Both the position numbers and the translations under genes were made by a program. The notes under the pieces were generated by a model. That model saw only the letters and a program-made list of their open reading frames with translations. It did no database searches and was not told the origin of the DNA. This document shows, piece after piece, positions 1 to 7,603 of a DNA stretch of 20,226 nucleotides (its first letter is position 1; each line of letters starts with the position of its first letter). Source of the DNA: Gallionella sp. (GTDB lineage: Bacteria > Pseudomonadota > Gammaproteobacteria > Burkholderiales > Gallionellaceae); the NCBI GenBank assembly GCA_030645955.1, contig JAUSMR010000127.1, positions 1 to 20,226 of the forward strand, read 5' to 3'.

Positions 1-1033
1 TGAAGCTTACGCCGCCGATACCGCCGAATGCCTTGAGGCCGAAGATGCCGGCAGCGATGCCGCCCCACGCGCCGCACAGGCCGTGCAGCGGCCAGACGCC
101 CAGCACGTCGTCGATCTTCCAGCGATTCTGCGTCAGCGTGAACATCAGCACAAACACCGCGCCGGCGATGCCGCCGGTGACCAGCGCGCCCAGCGGGTGC
201 ATCAGGTCGGACCCGGCGCAGACCGCCACCAGGCCGGCCAGCGGGCCGTTGTGCACGAAGCCCGGATCGTTCTTGCCTATCCACAGCGCAGCCAGCGTGC
301 CGCCCACCATTGCCATCAACGAATTCACCGCGACCAGTCCGCTGATGTTACTGATGGTTTGCGCCGACATCACGTTGAAGCCGAACCAGCCCACCGTGAG
401 TATCCACGCGCCAAGCGCGAGGAACGGGATGCTGGAAGGCGGATGTGCCGAGAGACGTCCTTCCTTGTTGTAGCGGCCCCGCCTGGCGCCAAGCAACAGC
501 ACTGCCGCCAACGCTATCCAGCCACCCATCGCATGCACCACCACGGAACCGGCGAAGTCGTGGAACGGCGCGCCAAATACCGCGGCCAGCCATTCCTGCA
601 CTCCAAAGCGGCCATTCCAGACTATGCCCTCGAAGAAAGGATAAATAAAGCCGACCAGCACGAAGGTGGCGGCAAGCATCGGGTTGAACCGCGCTCGTTC
701 GGCCACGCCGCCGGAAACGATGGCGGGAATGGCGGCAGCAAAAGTCAGCAGAAAGAAAAATTTGACCAGCTCATAGCCGTTCCTCTGCGCCAGCTCATCC
801 GCATTGCCAAAGAAATTGACGCCATAAGCGATGCTGTAGCCGATGAAAAAATACGCCAGCGTGGAGACCGCGAAGTCGGTAAGAATTTTCACCAGCGCGT
901 TCACCTGGTTTTTTTTGCGCACCGTGCCCAGCTCCAGAAAAGCGAAGCCGGCGTGCATCGCCAACACCATGATGCCGCCGAGCAGAATGAACAGCTTATC
1001 GCTGCCCGCTTTCAGGTTTCCCAGATTTTCCAT
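1..1033 (-). CDS. amt: Ammonium transporter Amt (3' end cut by window edge)
   Basis: Polytopic inner-membrane channel for NH4+/NH3 uptake. 344 residues are visible; the family usually runs to about 400-450, so the last transmembrane helices and C-terminal tail lie outside the window. The family signature is clear: FHDFAGSVVVHAMGG with pore histidine H167, and LGVWPLHGLCGAWGG with the second pore histidine H317. A phenylalanine-containing gate segment, FFLLTFAAAIPAIVSGGVAER (its first part near residues 93-112), also matches. The motif FAFLELGTVRKKN near residue 31 resembles the AMT1-like branch more than E. coli AmtB, and no cleavable signal peptide is seen. The ATG at 1033 is preceded by AGGGA at suitable spacing. 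A sigma-54 element and two NtrC-type boxes lie upstream, so nitrogen limitation is the expected inducer. A glnK partner, if present, would be outside the window. Confidence 0.96.
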   Translation of the reverse strand, partial: MENLGNLKAGSDKLFILLGGIMVLAMHAGFAFLELGTVRKKNQVNALVKILTDFAVSTLAYFFIGYSIAYGVNFFGNADELAQRNGYELVKFFFLLTFAAAIPAIVSGGVAERARFNPMLAATFVLVGFIYPFFEGIVWNGRFGVQEWLAAVFGAPFHDFAGSVVVHAMGGWIALAAVLLLGARRGRYNKEGRLSAHPPSSIPFLALGAWILTVGWFGFNVMSAQTISNISGLVAVNSLMAMVGGTLAALWIGKNDPGFVHNGPLAGLVAVCAGSDLMHPLGALVTGGIAGAVFVLMFTLTQNRWKIDDVLGVWPLHGLCGAWGGIAAGIFGLKAFGGIGGVSF

Positions 1034-1072
1034 GCCATATCCCTATTGTGAAATCACATCTGAATTTAGTAC

Positions 1073-1087
1073 GCAACTTCTATTCCA
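1073..1087 (-). promoter_or_regulatory. Sigma-54 (-24/-12) promoter of amt
   Basis: The minus strand reads TGGAATAGAAGTTGC. GG and GC are separated by exactly 10 bases and the -12 half is TTGC, as in the RpoN consensus. The predicted transcription start is near 1061, giving a leader of about 28 nt before the ATG at 1033. Two NtrC-type boxes sit at normal enhancer distance upstream. The -24 half (TGGAAT) departs from TGGCAC after GG. Confidence 0.75.
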
Positions 1088-1152
1088 GCAATATACCGGG
1101 CGTTGATTCATATAGGTTTTGAAATTTCCGGAGCAAAAACATTGCGGATATG

Positions 1153-1199
1153 CGCGCCAGTTTGGTGCACTTCAGTGCATCACGCGCCATTGTGGTGCA
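1153..1199 (-). promoter_or_regulatory. Two NtrC-type enhancer boxes upstream of amt
   Basis: On the minus strand two 17-bp boxes, TGCACCAAACTGGCGCG (1153-1169) and TGCACCACAATGGCGCG (1183-1199), agree with the NtrC consensus TGCACYAnnnTGGTGCA except in the distal half. They are 30 bp apart, about three helical turns, so they lie on one DNA face. Their centres lie roughly 100 and 130 bp before the predicted start, as in glnA-type enhancers. Further TGCAC half-sites form a near-palindrome at 1166-1179 and another at 1196-1210, so the cluster may bind more than two dimers. Confidence 0.7.
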
Positions 1200-1215
1200 G
1201 CGCTGTGCAGTACCC

Positions 1216-1761
1216 TTATGCGCCCCAGTTAGCCAGTGTTTTTTCCAGCAAGAACAGCCCAACGATGGTTTTGCTTTCATTGATCTTGCCCAGCCGTATC
1301 CACTCTATCGCCTCCGGCAAAGACAACTCGAACACCTCCAGAAATTCCCCGTCATCCAGATTGTGCCCCTGATAGGTCAGGCCGCGCGCGATAAAATATT
1401 CCATGCGCTCGTCGGTATAACCGATGCACGGCCACACCGTGGTGAGATGCGTCCACTCACTTGCCACATAACCCGTCTCTTCCAGCAGCTCGCGCTGCGC
1501 GCACAGCAGGATATCTTCGCCGTGGTCGATCTTCCCGGCGGGCAGCTCGATGAACTCGCGCTGCAGCGCATAGCGAAATTGCCGCTCCATCACCAGATTG
1601 CCGTTATCCAGCATCGCCAGCACCGCCACCGCACCCGGGTGCGTGATGTATTCGCGGCTGCTCACCCTGCCATCAGGCAAGCGCACATTATCCTTGCGCA
1701 CCTGGATAAAATTACCGTCATACATCAGCGCGGTATCCAAGCGGGTTTCTTTCAAATCCAT
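1216..1761 (-). CDS. Nudix hydrolase, ADP-ribose pyrophosphatase type
   Basis: 181 residues. The complete Nudix box GX5EX7REUXEEXGU spans residues 76-98: G76, E82, R90-E91, E94-E95, G97. A preceding GAVAVLAM strand and the QFRYALQREFIELPAG stretch before the box are typical of the NudF/ADP-ribose pyrophosphatase branch, which splits ADP-ribose to AMP and ribose 5-phosphate in the cytoplasm. The start ATG at 1761 has AGGA at good spacing. The gene lies in the same direction as amt and ends 17 bp before the first NtrC box, so amt has its own promoter and need not be read from here. A possible -10 (TAAAAT) lies upstream, but no matching -35 was found. Substrate is inferred from family only. Confidence 0.88.
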   Translation of the reverse strand: MDLKETRLDTALMYDGNFIQVRKDNVRLPDGRVSSREYITHPGAVAVLAMLDNGNLVMERQFRYALQREFIELPAGKIDHGEDILLCAQRELLEETGYVASEWTHLTTVWPCIGYTDERMEYFIARGLTYQGHNLDDGEFLEVFELSLPEAIEWIRLGKINESKTIVGLFLLEKTLANWGA

Positions 1762-2005
1762 ATCTGTTCCTGTCTTTGTAGTGTATGCAATTTGCCCGCC
1801 GTTATTTTATCAGCATGGACACATGCCTAAACTTCTTTTCATGCCGTCCGCTTACCGCACGATGCATCATTAATCCGAGCCCTGCCGCCAATGGCGGCAC
1901 TCGCACCAATAAGCGCAAGCCGGCCATCCTCGACATCCTGCCGCGCCTGCGGGATAATTTCGCGCAACGCGGACTCCGCTCCATCACCTTGAACAGCGCC
2001 ATGCC

Positions 2006-2716
2006 ATGACCGCACATTTCCACCGCACCTTGATCGACCGCGCTACGCAACCATACCGCTCGGCAGGCCATTTCGCCTGGCACTTCGCCAAAGGGAAGCT
2101 GAAGGGAGATCCTGTATTCTTTGGTCTGCTCGAACACGGCCTGATCCCCGACTGTACGCGCCTGATCGACCTGGGTTGCGGGCAAGGTTTGCTCGCTTCC
2201 TGGTTACTGGAAGCACGCACTTTATACGAATCCGGTTTGTGGCCTGCACATTGGCCTGCTGCGCCAAAGGTGGAAAACATCTGGGGGCTGGAACTGATGT
2301 CCAGGGACGTAGAACGCGCCCGCGCGGCACTCGGCGGCCGCGCGCAATTCGAACTTGGCGACATCCGCACCGCCGACCTCGGCCAGACTGACGCGGCGAT
2401 AATCCTCGATGTGCTGCATTACATTGACTATGACTCGCAGGAAAACGTGCTGCGCCGGGTGCGCGCCGCACTGCCCACTGGCGGCATATTCATCACCCGC
2501 ATCGGCGATGCCGCAGGCGGCTTGCCGTTTTATTTCAGCAACTGGGTGGATCACGCGGCATTCTTGCTGCGCGGGCATCGCTCATACAAAGTATATTGCC
2601 GCACACTAAGCGAGTGGCTGGACGTATTGAAGCGCAACGGCTTCCAGGTCGCCCCGCTACCGATGCACAAAGGCACACCATTCATCAGCGTGATGCTGGT
2701 GGCGAAGGCGGTCTAA
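2006..2716 (+). CDS. Class I SAM-dependent methyltransferase
   Basis: 236 residues with a Rossmann-type methyltransferase core. Motif I is LIDLGCGQG (residues 53-61), the acidic end of strand 2 is in WGLEL (93-97), a GDI motif follows at 118-120, and motif IV is AIILDVLHYIDY (131-142). The N-terminal block YRSAGHFAWHFAKGKLKGDP precedes the core. The general look recalls methyltransferases found with fatty-acid/aryl-polyene type clusters, but no such partner genes are present, so the acceptor is unknown. The ATG at 2006 has no strong ribosome site. A doubtful 74-codon reading frame (1785-2009) overlaps it by ATGA and could provide translational coupling. The 244-bp gap between this gene and the divergent Nudix gene holds nothing else I can name. 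Confidence 0.85.
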   Translation: MTAHFHRTLIDRATQPYRSAGHFAWHFAKGKLKGDPVFFGLLEHGLIPDCTRLIDLGCGQGLLASWLLEARTLYESGLWPAHWPAAPKVENIWGLELMSRDVERARAALGGRAQFELGDIRTADLGQTDAAIILDVLHYIDYDSQENVLRRVRAALPTGGIFITRIGDAAGGLPFYFSNWVDHAAFLLRGHRSYKVYCRTLSEWLDVLKRNGFQVAPLPMHKGTPFISVMLVAKAV

Positions 2717-2742
2717 CCAACAAAGGGAAGCTTAAATTACCG

Positions 2743-3294
2743 ATGACAAAATCAGCCCATCCCGCCCCCATTCATCGCCTCGCACTGCGGGTGCGCGAGC
2801 TTGCGCAATTGTTTAACTCGATGGACCCGACGCCGTTCCTGAACAAAGACCTCGATCCGAAAGCAGAGGACTTCATCGAATCATGGGCGACGGGATTTGC
2901 GCCGGGTAGCCGCTTCCATATCACCATCCACATCGAGCAGTGGCCGTCAGATGGCGACCCAAGCGAGATGTTGACCGGAGCGATCCACAACCACTTCTCC
3001 TACAAAGCCGAACAAACGCGCAACGCCTTGAAACATCTTCTGCAGCAAGGCCGTATGAGCCTTGTCATCGGTATGGTCTTTGTCACGCTGTGTCTGCTCG
3101 CGGCCGATGCCATTGAAAAATTCGGCGCCCATACCGGCTCCACCATAGCGCGCGAAAGTCTCACGATCGTCGGTTGGGTTGCCATGTGGCGCCCGCTGCA
3201 GATTTTTCTTTACGATTGGTGGCCGCTCCAGCGGCAGATTCGCCTTTACCAGAAGCTGAGCAGTGCTCATATCCAGGTAATTCAGGGCAAATGA
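2743..3294 (+). CDS. Uncharacterised small inner-membrane protein
   Basis: 183 residues from the ATG at 2743, chosen because GGGAAG precedes it and it lies just after the methyltransferase stop (26 bp gap). An in-frame ATG at 2596 would overlap the methyltransferase by 120 bp and is unlikely. Residues 1-100 are soluble and mixed-charge, with a PLQ-like amphipathic look and a hydrophilic segment HITIHIEQWPSDGDP (59-73). A hydrophobic helix spans about 105-122 (MSLVIGMVFVTLCLLAADAI) and a second, weaker one 140-158 includes WVAMWRPLQIFLYDWWPL. I do not recognise the family. Same strand and close spacing suggest co-transcription with the methyltransferase. Confidence 0.75.
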   Translation: MTKSAHPAPIHRLALRVRELAQLFNSMDPTPFLNKDLDPKAEDFIESWATGFAPGSRFHITIHIEQWPSDGDPSEMLTGAIHNHFSYKAEQTRNALKHLLQQGRMSLVIGMVFVTLCLLAADAIEKFGAHTGSTIARESLTIVGWVAMWRPLQIFLYDWWPLQRQIRLYQKLSSAHIQVIQGK

Positions 3295-3367
3295 GAGCAG
3301 AGGGGGAGGAAAAGTATTTTGCCGCCGATCCCTTTGATACCAGCTTAACCCGATCCGTTTAATTCCG

Positions 3368-3434
3368 CGTAGAGGCGTATGGCAATACGCCTTTTTCGAT
3401 ACGCCAACAAGGGCATATACCATACGCCCCTACG
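3368..3434. repeat. Palindromic intergenic repeat (67 bp)
   Basis: Arms CGTAGAGGCGTATGG (3368-3382) and the reverse complement of CCATACGCCCCTACG (3420-3434) match at 14 of 15 positions. Each half also folds by itself (3373-3392 and 3411-3428). GTAGGGGCGTAT-type arms resemble dispersed REP/MITE-like palindromes of many bacteria. Copy number cannot be judged from one window. It fills most of the 215-bp gap between two converging genes. Confidence 0.6.
3373..3396 (+). terminator. Rho-independent terminator after the methyltransferase/membrane-protein pair
   Basis: Perfect 8-bp stem AGGCGTAT / ATACGCCT with a GGCA loop, followed directly by a T-run (3392-3396). It lies 78 bp past the stop of the upstream plus-strand gene. 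It is formed by the left half of the palindromic repeat, so the repeat appears to serve as terminator. Confidence 0.65.
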
Positions 3435-3509
3435 GGGCTTGGAACCAACGGGGTCGCCTTTGGGCTAAATGAACCAAGCCAAACCTGCCGCCTTCCATAT
3501 GTTCAGACA

Positions 3510-4415
3510 TCAGCTTTTCTTAACCACCTGCATCGCGGTCGCAACCATTCCGGCGATGTCGGCGGCGTTGCCGGGGAGGATCATGGTGTTGCCTTGTTTG
3601 GCGATGTTGCCGAAGGCATCGACGAATCTTTCGGCGACTTTGAGGTTGACTGCGACGAGGCCGCCTTCACTTTGGATCGCGTTGGCGACCACTTTGATCG
3701 ATTCGGCAGTGGCGTTGGCGACCAGCAGCAGGGCTTCAGCCTCGCCTTGAGCATTGTTGATGGCGGCTTGCCGGGTGCCTTCGGATTCGCGAATCGAAGC
3801 GGTCATCTTGCCTTCGGCGAGGTTGATCTCTTCCTGCTTCTTTCCTTCCGACTGGGCGATCAGCGCGCGCTTTTCGCGCTCGGCGGTGATTTGTTTCTGC
3901 ATCGAGGCAAGCACTTGTTGCGGCGGGGTGATGTCCTTGATTTCGTAGCGCAGCACTTTCACGCCCCAGTTCGGGCTGGCTTCGTCGAGCGCGAATACCA
4001 CGGTGCGGTTGATTGCATCGCGGTCTTCCAGCAATTTGTCCAGATCGCGCTTTCCGCATTCCGAGCGCAGCGCAGTTTGTGCGAGCATGGTGATGGCGGC
4101 GAGATAATTCGAGGTGCCATAGCTGGCACGCGCGGCATCGGTGACCTGGTAATACAGCACGCCGTCCACTTGCACCTGGGTGTTGTCGCGCGTGATGCAG
4201 ACCTGCGGGGCAATGTCTATCGGAAACTCGGTAAGGCGGTGACGATAGGCGACGCGGTCCATGAACGGAATGACGATGTTCAAACCGGGTTCCAGTGACC
4301 TGTTGTATTTGCCGAACCGCTCGATTACCCATGCGTTTTGTTGCGGCACGATTTTGATCGACTGAAAAGCCAGAAATACCGCGAATATTCCCAATACAAT
4401 GATGAATGCGTCCAT
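3510..4415 (-). CDS. qmcA: SPFH/stomatin-like membrane protein, QmcA family
   Basis: 301 residues from the ATG at 4415, preceded by CAGGGAG; an in-frame ATG 48 bp upstream would start inside the inverted-repeat element and is rejected. One N-terminal membrane anchor (residues 2-19), then a band 7/SPFH domain: VPQQNAWVIERFGKY (24-38), LEPGLNIVIPFMDRV and the CITRDNTQVQVDGVLYYQV block. A long Ala/Glu-rich coiled coil (ITAEREKRA... through GEAEALLLVANATAESI) follows, and the tail ends in a hydrophobic stretch. QmcA proteins oligomerise at the inner membrane and are linked to membrane-microdomain organisation and protease/quality-control partners. The nfeD-type gene upstream on the same strand is the usual companion. 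Precise function is not shown by sequence. Confidence 0.92.
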   Translation of the reverse strand: MDAFIIVLGIFAVFLAFQSIKIVPQQNAWVIERFGKYNRSLEPGLNIVIPFMDRVAYRHRLTEFPIDIAPQVCITRDNTQVQVDGVLYYQVTDAARASYGTSNYLAAITMLAQTALRSECGKRDLDKLLEDRDAINRTVVFALDEASPNWGVKVLRYEIKDITPPQQVLASMQKQITAEREKRALIAQSEGKKQEEINLAEGKMTASIRESEGTRQAAINNAQGEAEALLLVANATAESIKVVANAIQSEGGLVAVNLKVAERFVDAFGNIAKQGNTMILPGNAADIAGMVATAMQVVKKS

Positions 4416-4436
4416 GCTTTTTCTCCCTGAGTTAAA

Positions 4437-4577
4437 TGGCACCTCTAAAAATCCAGATTTCATCCCAACTGCTGCATTACGTAAACAATTTCTTGCTTAC
4501 ATATCATACATATGCGGCGCAGCGAAATTTTTTCCGCGCCTTGCATTTGGGCGAACTCTGAATTTTTAGAGGCGCCA
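4437..4577. repeat. MITE-like element with 21-bp terminal inverted repeats
   Basis: The ends 4437-4457 (beginning TGGCACCTCTAAAAAT) and 4557-4577 (ending ATTTTTAGAGGCGCCA) are inverted copies matching at 19 of 21 positions. The 99-bp interior is AT-rich on the left, with an imperfect GGCGC...GCGCC hairpin near 4516-4540, and codes for nothing. The element lies between nfeD and qmcA, and its left end is about 21 bp upstream of the qmcA start. No clear target-site duplication was seen. Mobility is inferred from structure alone. Confidence 0.55.
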
Positions 4578-4627
4578 TGAAGTTATTGCGCAGCAATCGG
4601 CGCTTGACGGAGTGCCTCTTGCAGGTA

Positions 4628-5044
4628 TTACTCGATGATTAACTGTGAGCCGACGATTTCCTTGATGCGCCATTTCTGCCGGGCTGAATCGGGTGAGGCG
4701 TTTTTCGCCAGTTCGGCATCCCACTCGGCGCCGCGATAACTGACCCGGGCATGGCGGTCATCCGACCATTGCACGACATGCACATCCTGTCCGATGTCAT
4801 AAGCGAGGTTTGCCTGTTCGTGCGGCTTGGTGTGCTGCTGTTTCCAGCGAAAAATCCCTGCCACACTGGCCGAACATAACAATGCCGCAACAGCAGCTTG
4901 CCCGCCCCACGCTACGCCGAGGTAAGCCGCCAAACCGGCAGCAGCAAGCCCGGACGCAACCGCCAGCAGATAAAACGTGCCACTGAGCATTTCGGCTATA
5001 ACCAGCATCACCGCCATCAACCACCATACCCAATATGCTTCCAT
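4628..5044 (-). CDS. NfeD-like membrane protein (YbbJ type)
   Basis: 138 residues from the ATG at 5044, chosen because CAGGGGG lies just upstream; an in-frame ATG 48 bp earlier would add a poorly conserved Cys-rich leader. The N-terminal hydrophobic part holds about three membrane segments (5-22, 23-44, 47-64). A soluble OB-fold-like domain follows (80-138) with the DIGQDVHVVQW and VSYRGAEWDAEL motifs typical of the NfeD C-terminal domain. NfeD proteins of this short class are encoded next to SPFH proteins and are thought to bind and modulate them, consistent with qmcA downstream. The 212-bp spacer with the inverted-repeat element is unusual, since these genes are normally nearly contiguous. 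Confidence 0.88.
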   Translation of the reverse strand: MEAYWVWWLMAVMLVIAEMLSGTFYLLAVASGLAAAGLAAYLGVAWGGQAAVAALLCSASVAGIFRWKQQHTKPHEQANLAYDIGQDVHVVQWSDDRHARVSYRGAEWDAELAKNASPDSARQKWRIKEIVGSQLIIE

Positions 5045-5223
5045 AAGAATCCCCCTGTTTTTACAGTGTGCGCATCCTGCCATGCCCGGCAAAATTATTC
5101 AGCGTGTATTGTATCGGTAAATTGGTTAACCTAATTGCAAGGTGAGGTAGATTCAAATACGGGTTCAGCATCCTTAAACAATTTTTGGCAAATTGCTCCT
5201 TGCGTTGGTTTACTTCGCTTTGA

Positions 5224-5253
5224 TTGACAGGAGATGCCAAAAAAAACTACATT
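5224..5253 (+). promoter_or_regulatory. Sigma-70 promoter of acs
   Basis: TTGACA at 5224-5229 matches the -35 consensus in full; an 18-bp spacer leads to TACATT (5248-5253), 4 of 6 for the -10. The expected start is near 5260, giving a 60-nt leader. The in-frame ATG at 5234 falls inside this promoter, which supports ATG 5321 as the true start. An 13-bp near-palindrome TTGGTTAACCTAA (5122-5134) about 100 bp upstream might bind a regulator. Confidence 0.5.
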
Positions 5254-5320
5254 AGCTTTATACAAAATTCATCACACACCCGGCAGCTATCGCCACCACA
5301 ATATCCACTCAGGAGGTTGC

Positions 5321-7288
5321 ATGTCCAACATTGAATCAGTCTTGAATGAAACACGTGTTTTCAGCCCTTCCGATGAATTCGTCAAGCATGCCAATATCTC
5401 CGGAATGGCGGGCTATCAGGCTTTGTGCCAAGCGGCAGAACAGGATTACCCCGGTTTTTGGGCCAGGCTGGCGCGCGAGACCCTGCACTGGAAGCAGCCA
5501 TTCACCAAGGTGCTGGATGAGAGCAACGCGCCATTCATCAAATGGTTCGAGGATGGCGTGTTGAATGTTTCATACAACTGTCTGGATATACACCTCGCCA
5601 CCCAAGCCGAAAAGACTGCGATCATTTTCGAGGCCGACGATGGCAAGGTGACAAAAATCAATTACCGCGATTTGCACGCACGCGTGTGTCAATTCGCCAA
5701 CGGCCTGAAGTCGCGCGGTATCAAAAATGGCGACCGCGTCATTATCTATATGCCGATGAGTATCGAGGTGGTGGTCGCCATGCAAGCCTGCGCGCGCATC
5801 GGTGCGATTCATTCGGTGGTGTTCGGCGGCTTTTCATCCAAGAGCCTGCATGAGCGCATCACCGATGCGCAGGCCTGCGCGGTGATCACCGCCGATGCGC
5901 AAATGCGCGGCGGCAAGGTGATGCCGTTGAAACCGGTGGTGGATGAGGCGCTATCCATGGGCGGTTGCGAGAAGGTGCGCAGTGTCATCGTGTATCGGCG
6001 CGCTGCCTGCGAAACCGCATGGAACACGCAGCACAACATCTGGTGGCATGATCTGGTTGCCGGACAAAACACTACCTGCGAACCGGAATGGGTCGGTTCG
6101 GAACATCCGCTGTTCATTCTCTACACCTCGGGCTCCACCGGCAAACCCAAGGGTGTGCAGCATTCCAGCGGCGGCTATCTGCTCGGCGTGATGCTGTCGA
6201 TGCAGTGGGTGTTCGATTACAGGGACAGCGACATTTTCTGGTGTACCGCCGATGTGGGCTGGGTCACGGGACACAGCTATGTGACCTATGGCCCGCTGGC
6301 GATGGGCGCAACGCAGGTGGTGTTCGAAGGCATACCGACCTACCCCGATGCCGGGCGTTTCTGGAAAATGATTCAGGACCACAAGGTAACGACTTTCTAC
6401 ACCGCTCCGACGGCAATACGCTCGCTGATTAAACTCGGCGGGGAGCTGCCCAAACAATATGACCTGTCCAGCCTGCGCCTGCTCGGCTCGGTCGGCGAAC
6501 CGATCAACCCGGAAGCTTGGATGTGGTACTTCAACACCGTTGGACAGGCGCGCTGCCCGATCGTGGATACCTGGTGGCAGACTGAAACCGGTTGCCATAT
6601 GATCGCGCCGCTGCCCGGCGCAATGCCGCTCAAACCCGGCTCCTGTACCCTGCCTTTGCCCGGCATCATGGCAACCATCGTCGACGAAGCAGGCGACGAA
6701 GTACACGATCAGCACGGCGGCTTCCTCGTCATCAAACGCCCGTTTCCATCGCAAATTCGCACCATCTGGGGCAACCCGGAGCGCTACAAAAAAGCCTACT
6801 TTCCCGAGGAAATGCGCGGCTATTATCTGGCGGGGGATTCCGCACACCGCGATGAAGACGGCTATTTCTGGATCATGGGACGCATTGACGATGTGCTGAA
6901 GGTATCGGGCCATCGTCTCGGCACGATGGAAATCGAATCCGCCCTTGCCGCCAATCCGCTGGTGGCGGAGGCCGCCGTGGTCGGCAAGCCGCATGACATC
7001 AAAGGCGAGGCTATCGTCGCCTTCGTTGTGCTGAAAGGCACACGTCCGGAGGATGCAGCAAAAGCCAGGGAAATTGCAGAAACCCTGCGTGCCTGGGTAA
7101 GCAAGTCTATCGGCCCGATCGCCAAACCGGATGAAATTCGTTTCGGCGACAACCTGCCAAAGACGCGTTCCGGCAAGATCATGCGCCGCCTGCTGCGTGC
7201 CATCGCCAATGGTGAGGATATTACACAGGACGTTTCGACACTGGAGAATCCGGCAATACTCGAACAATTAAAGAACGCTGTTCGTTAA
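5321..7288 (+). CDS. acs: Acetyl-CoA synthetase (AMP-forming)
   Basis: 655 residues, the normal Acs length of about 650. It joins acetate to CoA through acetyl-AMP in the cytoplasm, feeding acetate into central metabolism. Adenylation motifs are intact: [11 protein letters not shown] (268-278), [10 protein letters not shown] (311-320), DTWWQTETG (416-424) with the Trp that favours acetate, [16 protein letters not shown] (520-535), and C-terminal [12 protein letters not shown] with catalytic K619, the lysine acetylated by Pat-type enzymes. The start was set at 5321 because AGGAGG lies 5 bases ahead; the longer frame from 5234 lacks a ribosome site and overlaps the promoter. No acetyltransferase or deacetylase is adjacent, so lysine acetylation control is only a family-based expectation. 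Confidence 0.97.
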   Translation: MSNIESVLNETRVFSPSDEFVKHANISGMAGYQALCQAAEQDYPGFWARLARETLHWKQPFTKVLDESNAPFIKWFEDGVLNVSYNCLDIHLATQAEKTAIIFEADDGKVTKINYRDLHARVCQFANGLKSRGIKNGDRVIIYMPMSIEVVVAMQACARIGAIHSVVFGGFSSKSLHERITDAQACAVITADAQMRGGKVMPLKPVVDEALSMGGCEKVRSVIVYRRAACETAWNTQHNIWWHDLVAGQNTTCEPEWVGSEHPLFILYTSGSTGKPKGVQHSSGGYLLGVMLSMQWVFDYRDSDIFWCTADVGWVTGHSYVTYGPLAMGATQVVFEGIPTYPDAGRFWKMIQDHKVTTFYTAPTAIRSLIKLGGELPKQYDLSSLRLLGSVGEPINPEAWMWYFNTVGQARCPIVDTWWQTETGCHMIAPLPGAMPLKPGSCTLPLPGIMATIVDEAGDEVHDQHGGFLVIKRPFPSQIRTIWGNPERYKKAYFPEEMRGYYLAGDSAHRDEDGYFWIMGRIDDVLKVSGHRLGTMEIESALAANPLVAEAAVVGKPHDIKGEAIVAFVVLKGTRPEDAAKAREIAETLRAWVSKSIGPIAKPDEIRFGDNLPKTRSGKIMRRLLRAIANGEDITQDVSTLENPAILEQLKNAVR

Positions 7289-7603
7289 TCAACAGCAAGC
7301 ATTGCAGTTCGTAGCGGCTGGGCTGATAAACAGCGTTTGGTTGTAGTTTCTCGGCAAAATGCCAGACCGTTAAGAAGCTTGATAACTTAACACCGGATGA
7401 GCTCTAATCCGGCAATCTGCCTGCACTGCCCAAAGCAGCGCAGGAATTAACCGCGAGGCTTCCACTTAAGAAATGGAAAATTCTGTCCCACCTGGCGGAG
7501 CCACTCCTCTCCTTGCCAACAGGATAATCTTCAGAAAATTGCATAAACTCCAGATTCCAGTATTATTCTCAACAGCTGCCTAATCTGGTATTAAAGCCTG
7601 CCC
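7289..7603 (+). other. 315-bp gap with a possible gene relic and a candidate promoter
   Basis: No intact gene. From 7330 to 7527 one plus-strand frame reads like protein but has no start codon and an in-frame TAA at 7405. After that stop it reads NLPALPKAAQELTARLPL and then KKWKILSHLAEPLLSLPTG. This may be a decayed reading frame or chance. No acs terminator with a U-tract was identified. CCAGATT (7550-7556) and AATCTGG (7582-7588) form an inverted pair around the expected start of the next transcript. Confidence 0.35.
7539..7566 (+). promoter_or_regulatory. Candidate sigma-70 promoter of the HD-domain gene
   Basis: TTGCAT (4 of 6) at 7539-7544, a 16-bp spacer, then TATTAT (5 of 6) at 7561-7566. 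The expected start is near 7573, about 30 nt before the GTG start at 7604. The inverted pair CCAGATT/AATCTGG brackets the -10 and start region and could be an operator. Confidence 0.35.

Noticed and set aside
83..1051. Long plus-strand reading frame (322 codons) across the amt region
   Set aside because: It is the antisense of amt; the translation is His/Arg/Gln-rich without domain features, while the minus frame gives a clear Amt protein.
1138..1160. A second sigma-54-like match, TGGCGCGCATATCCGC, on the minus strand
   Set aside because: GG and GC are 11 bases apart instead of 10, and it overlaps an NtrC-like box; the element at 1073-1087 has exact spacing.
1785..2009. 74-codon plus-strand frame overlapping the methyltransferase start by ATGA
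   Set aside because: No recognisable domain, no ribosome site and partial overlap with the Nudix promoter region. Overlap geometry alone is not enough, so it is only mentioned as possible coupling.
1802..2370. Two minus-strand frames upstream of the Nudix gene
   Set aside because: They run antisense to the methyltransferase, with Arg/Ser-rich translations and no domain.
5951..7267. Minus-strand 438-codon frame across acs
   Set aside because: Shadow frame; acs on the plus strand has all family motifs.
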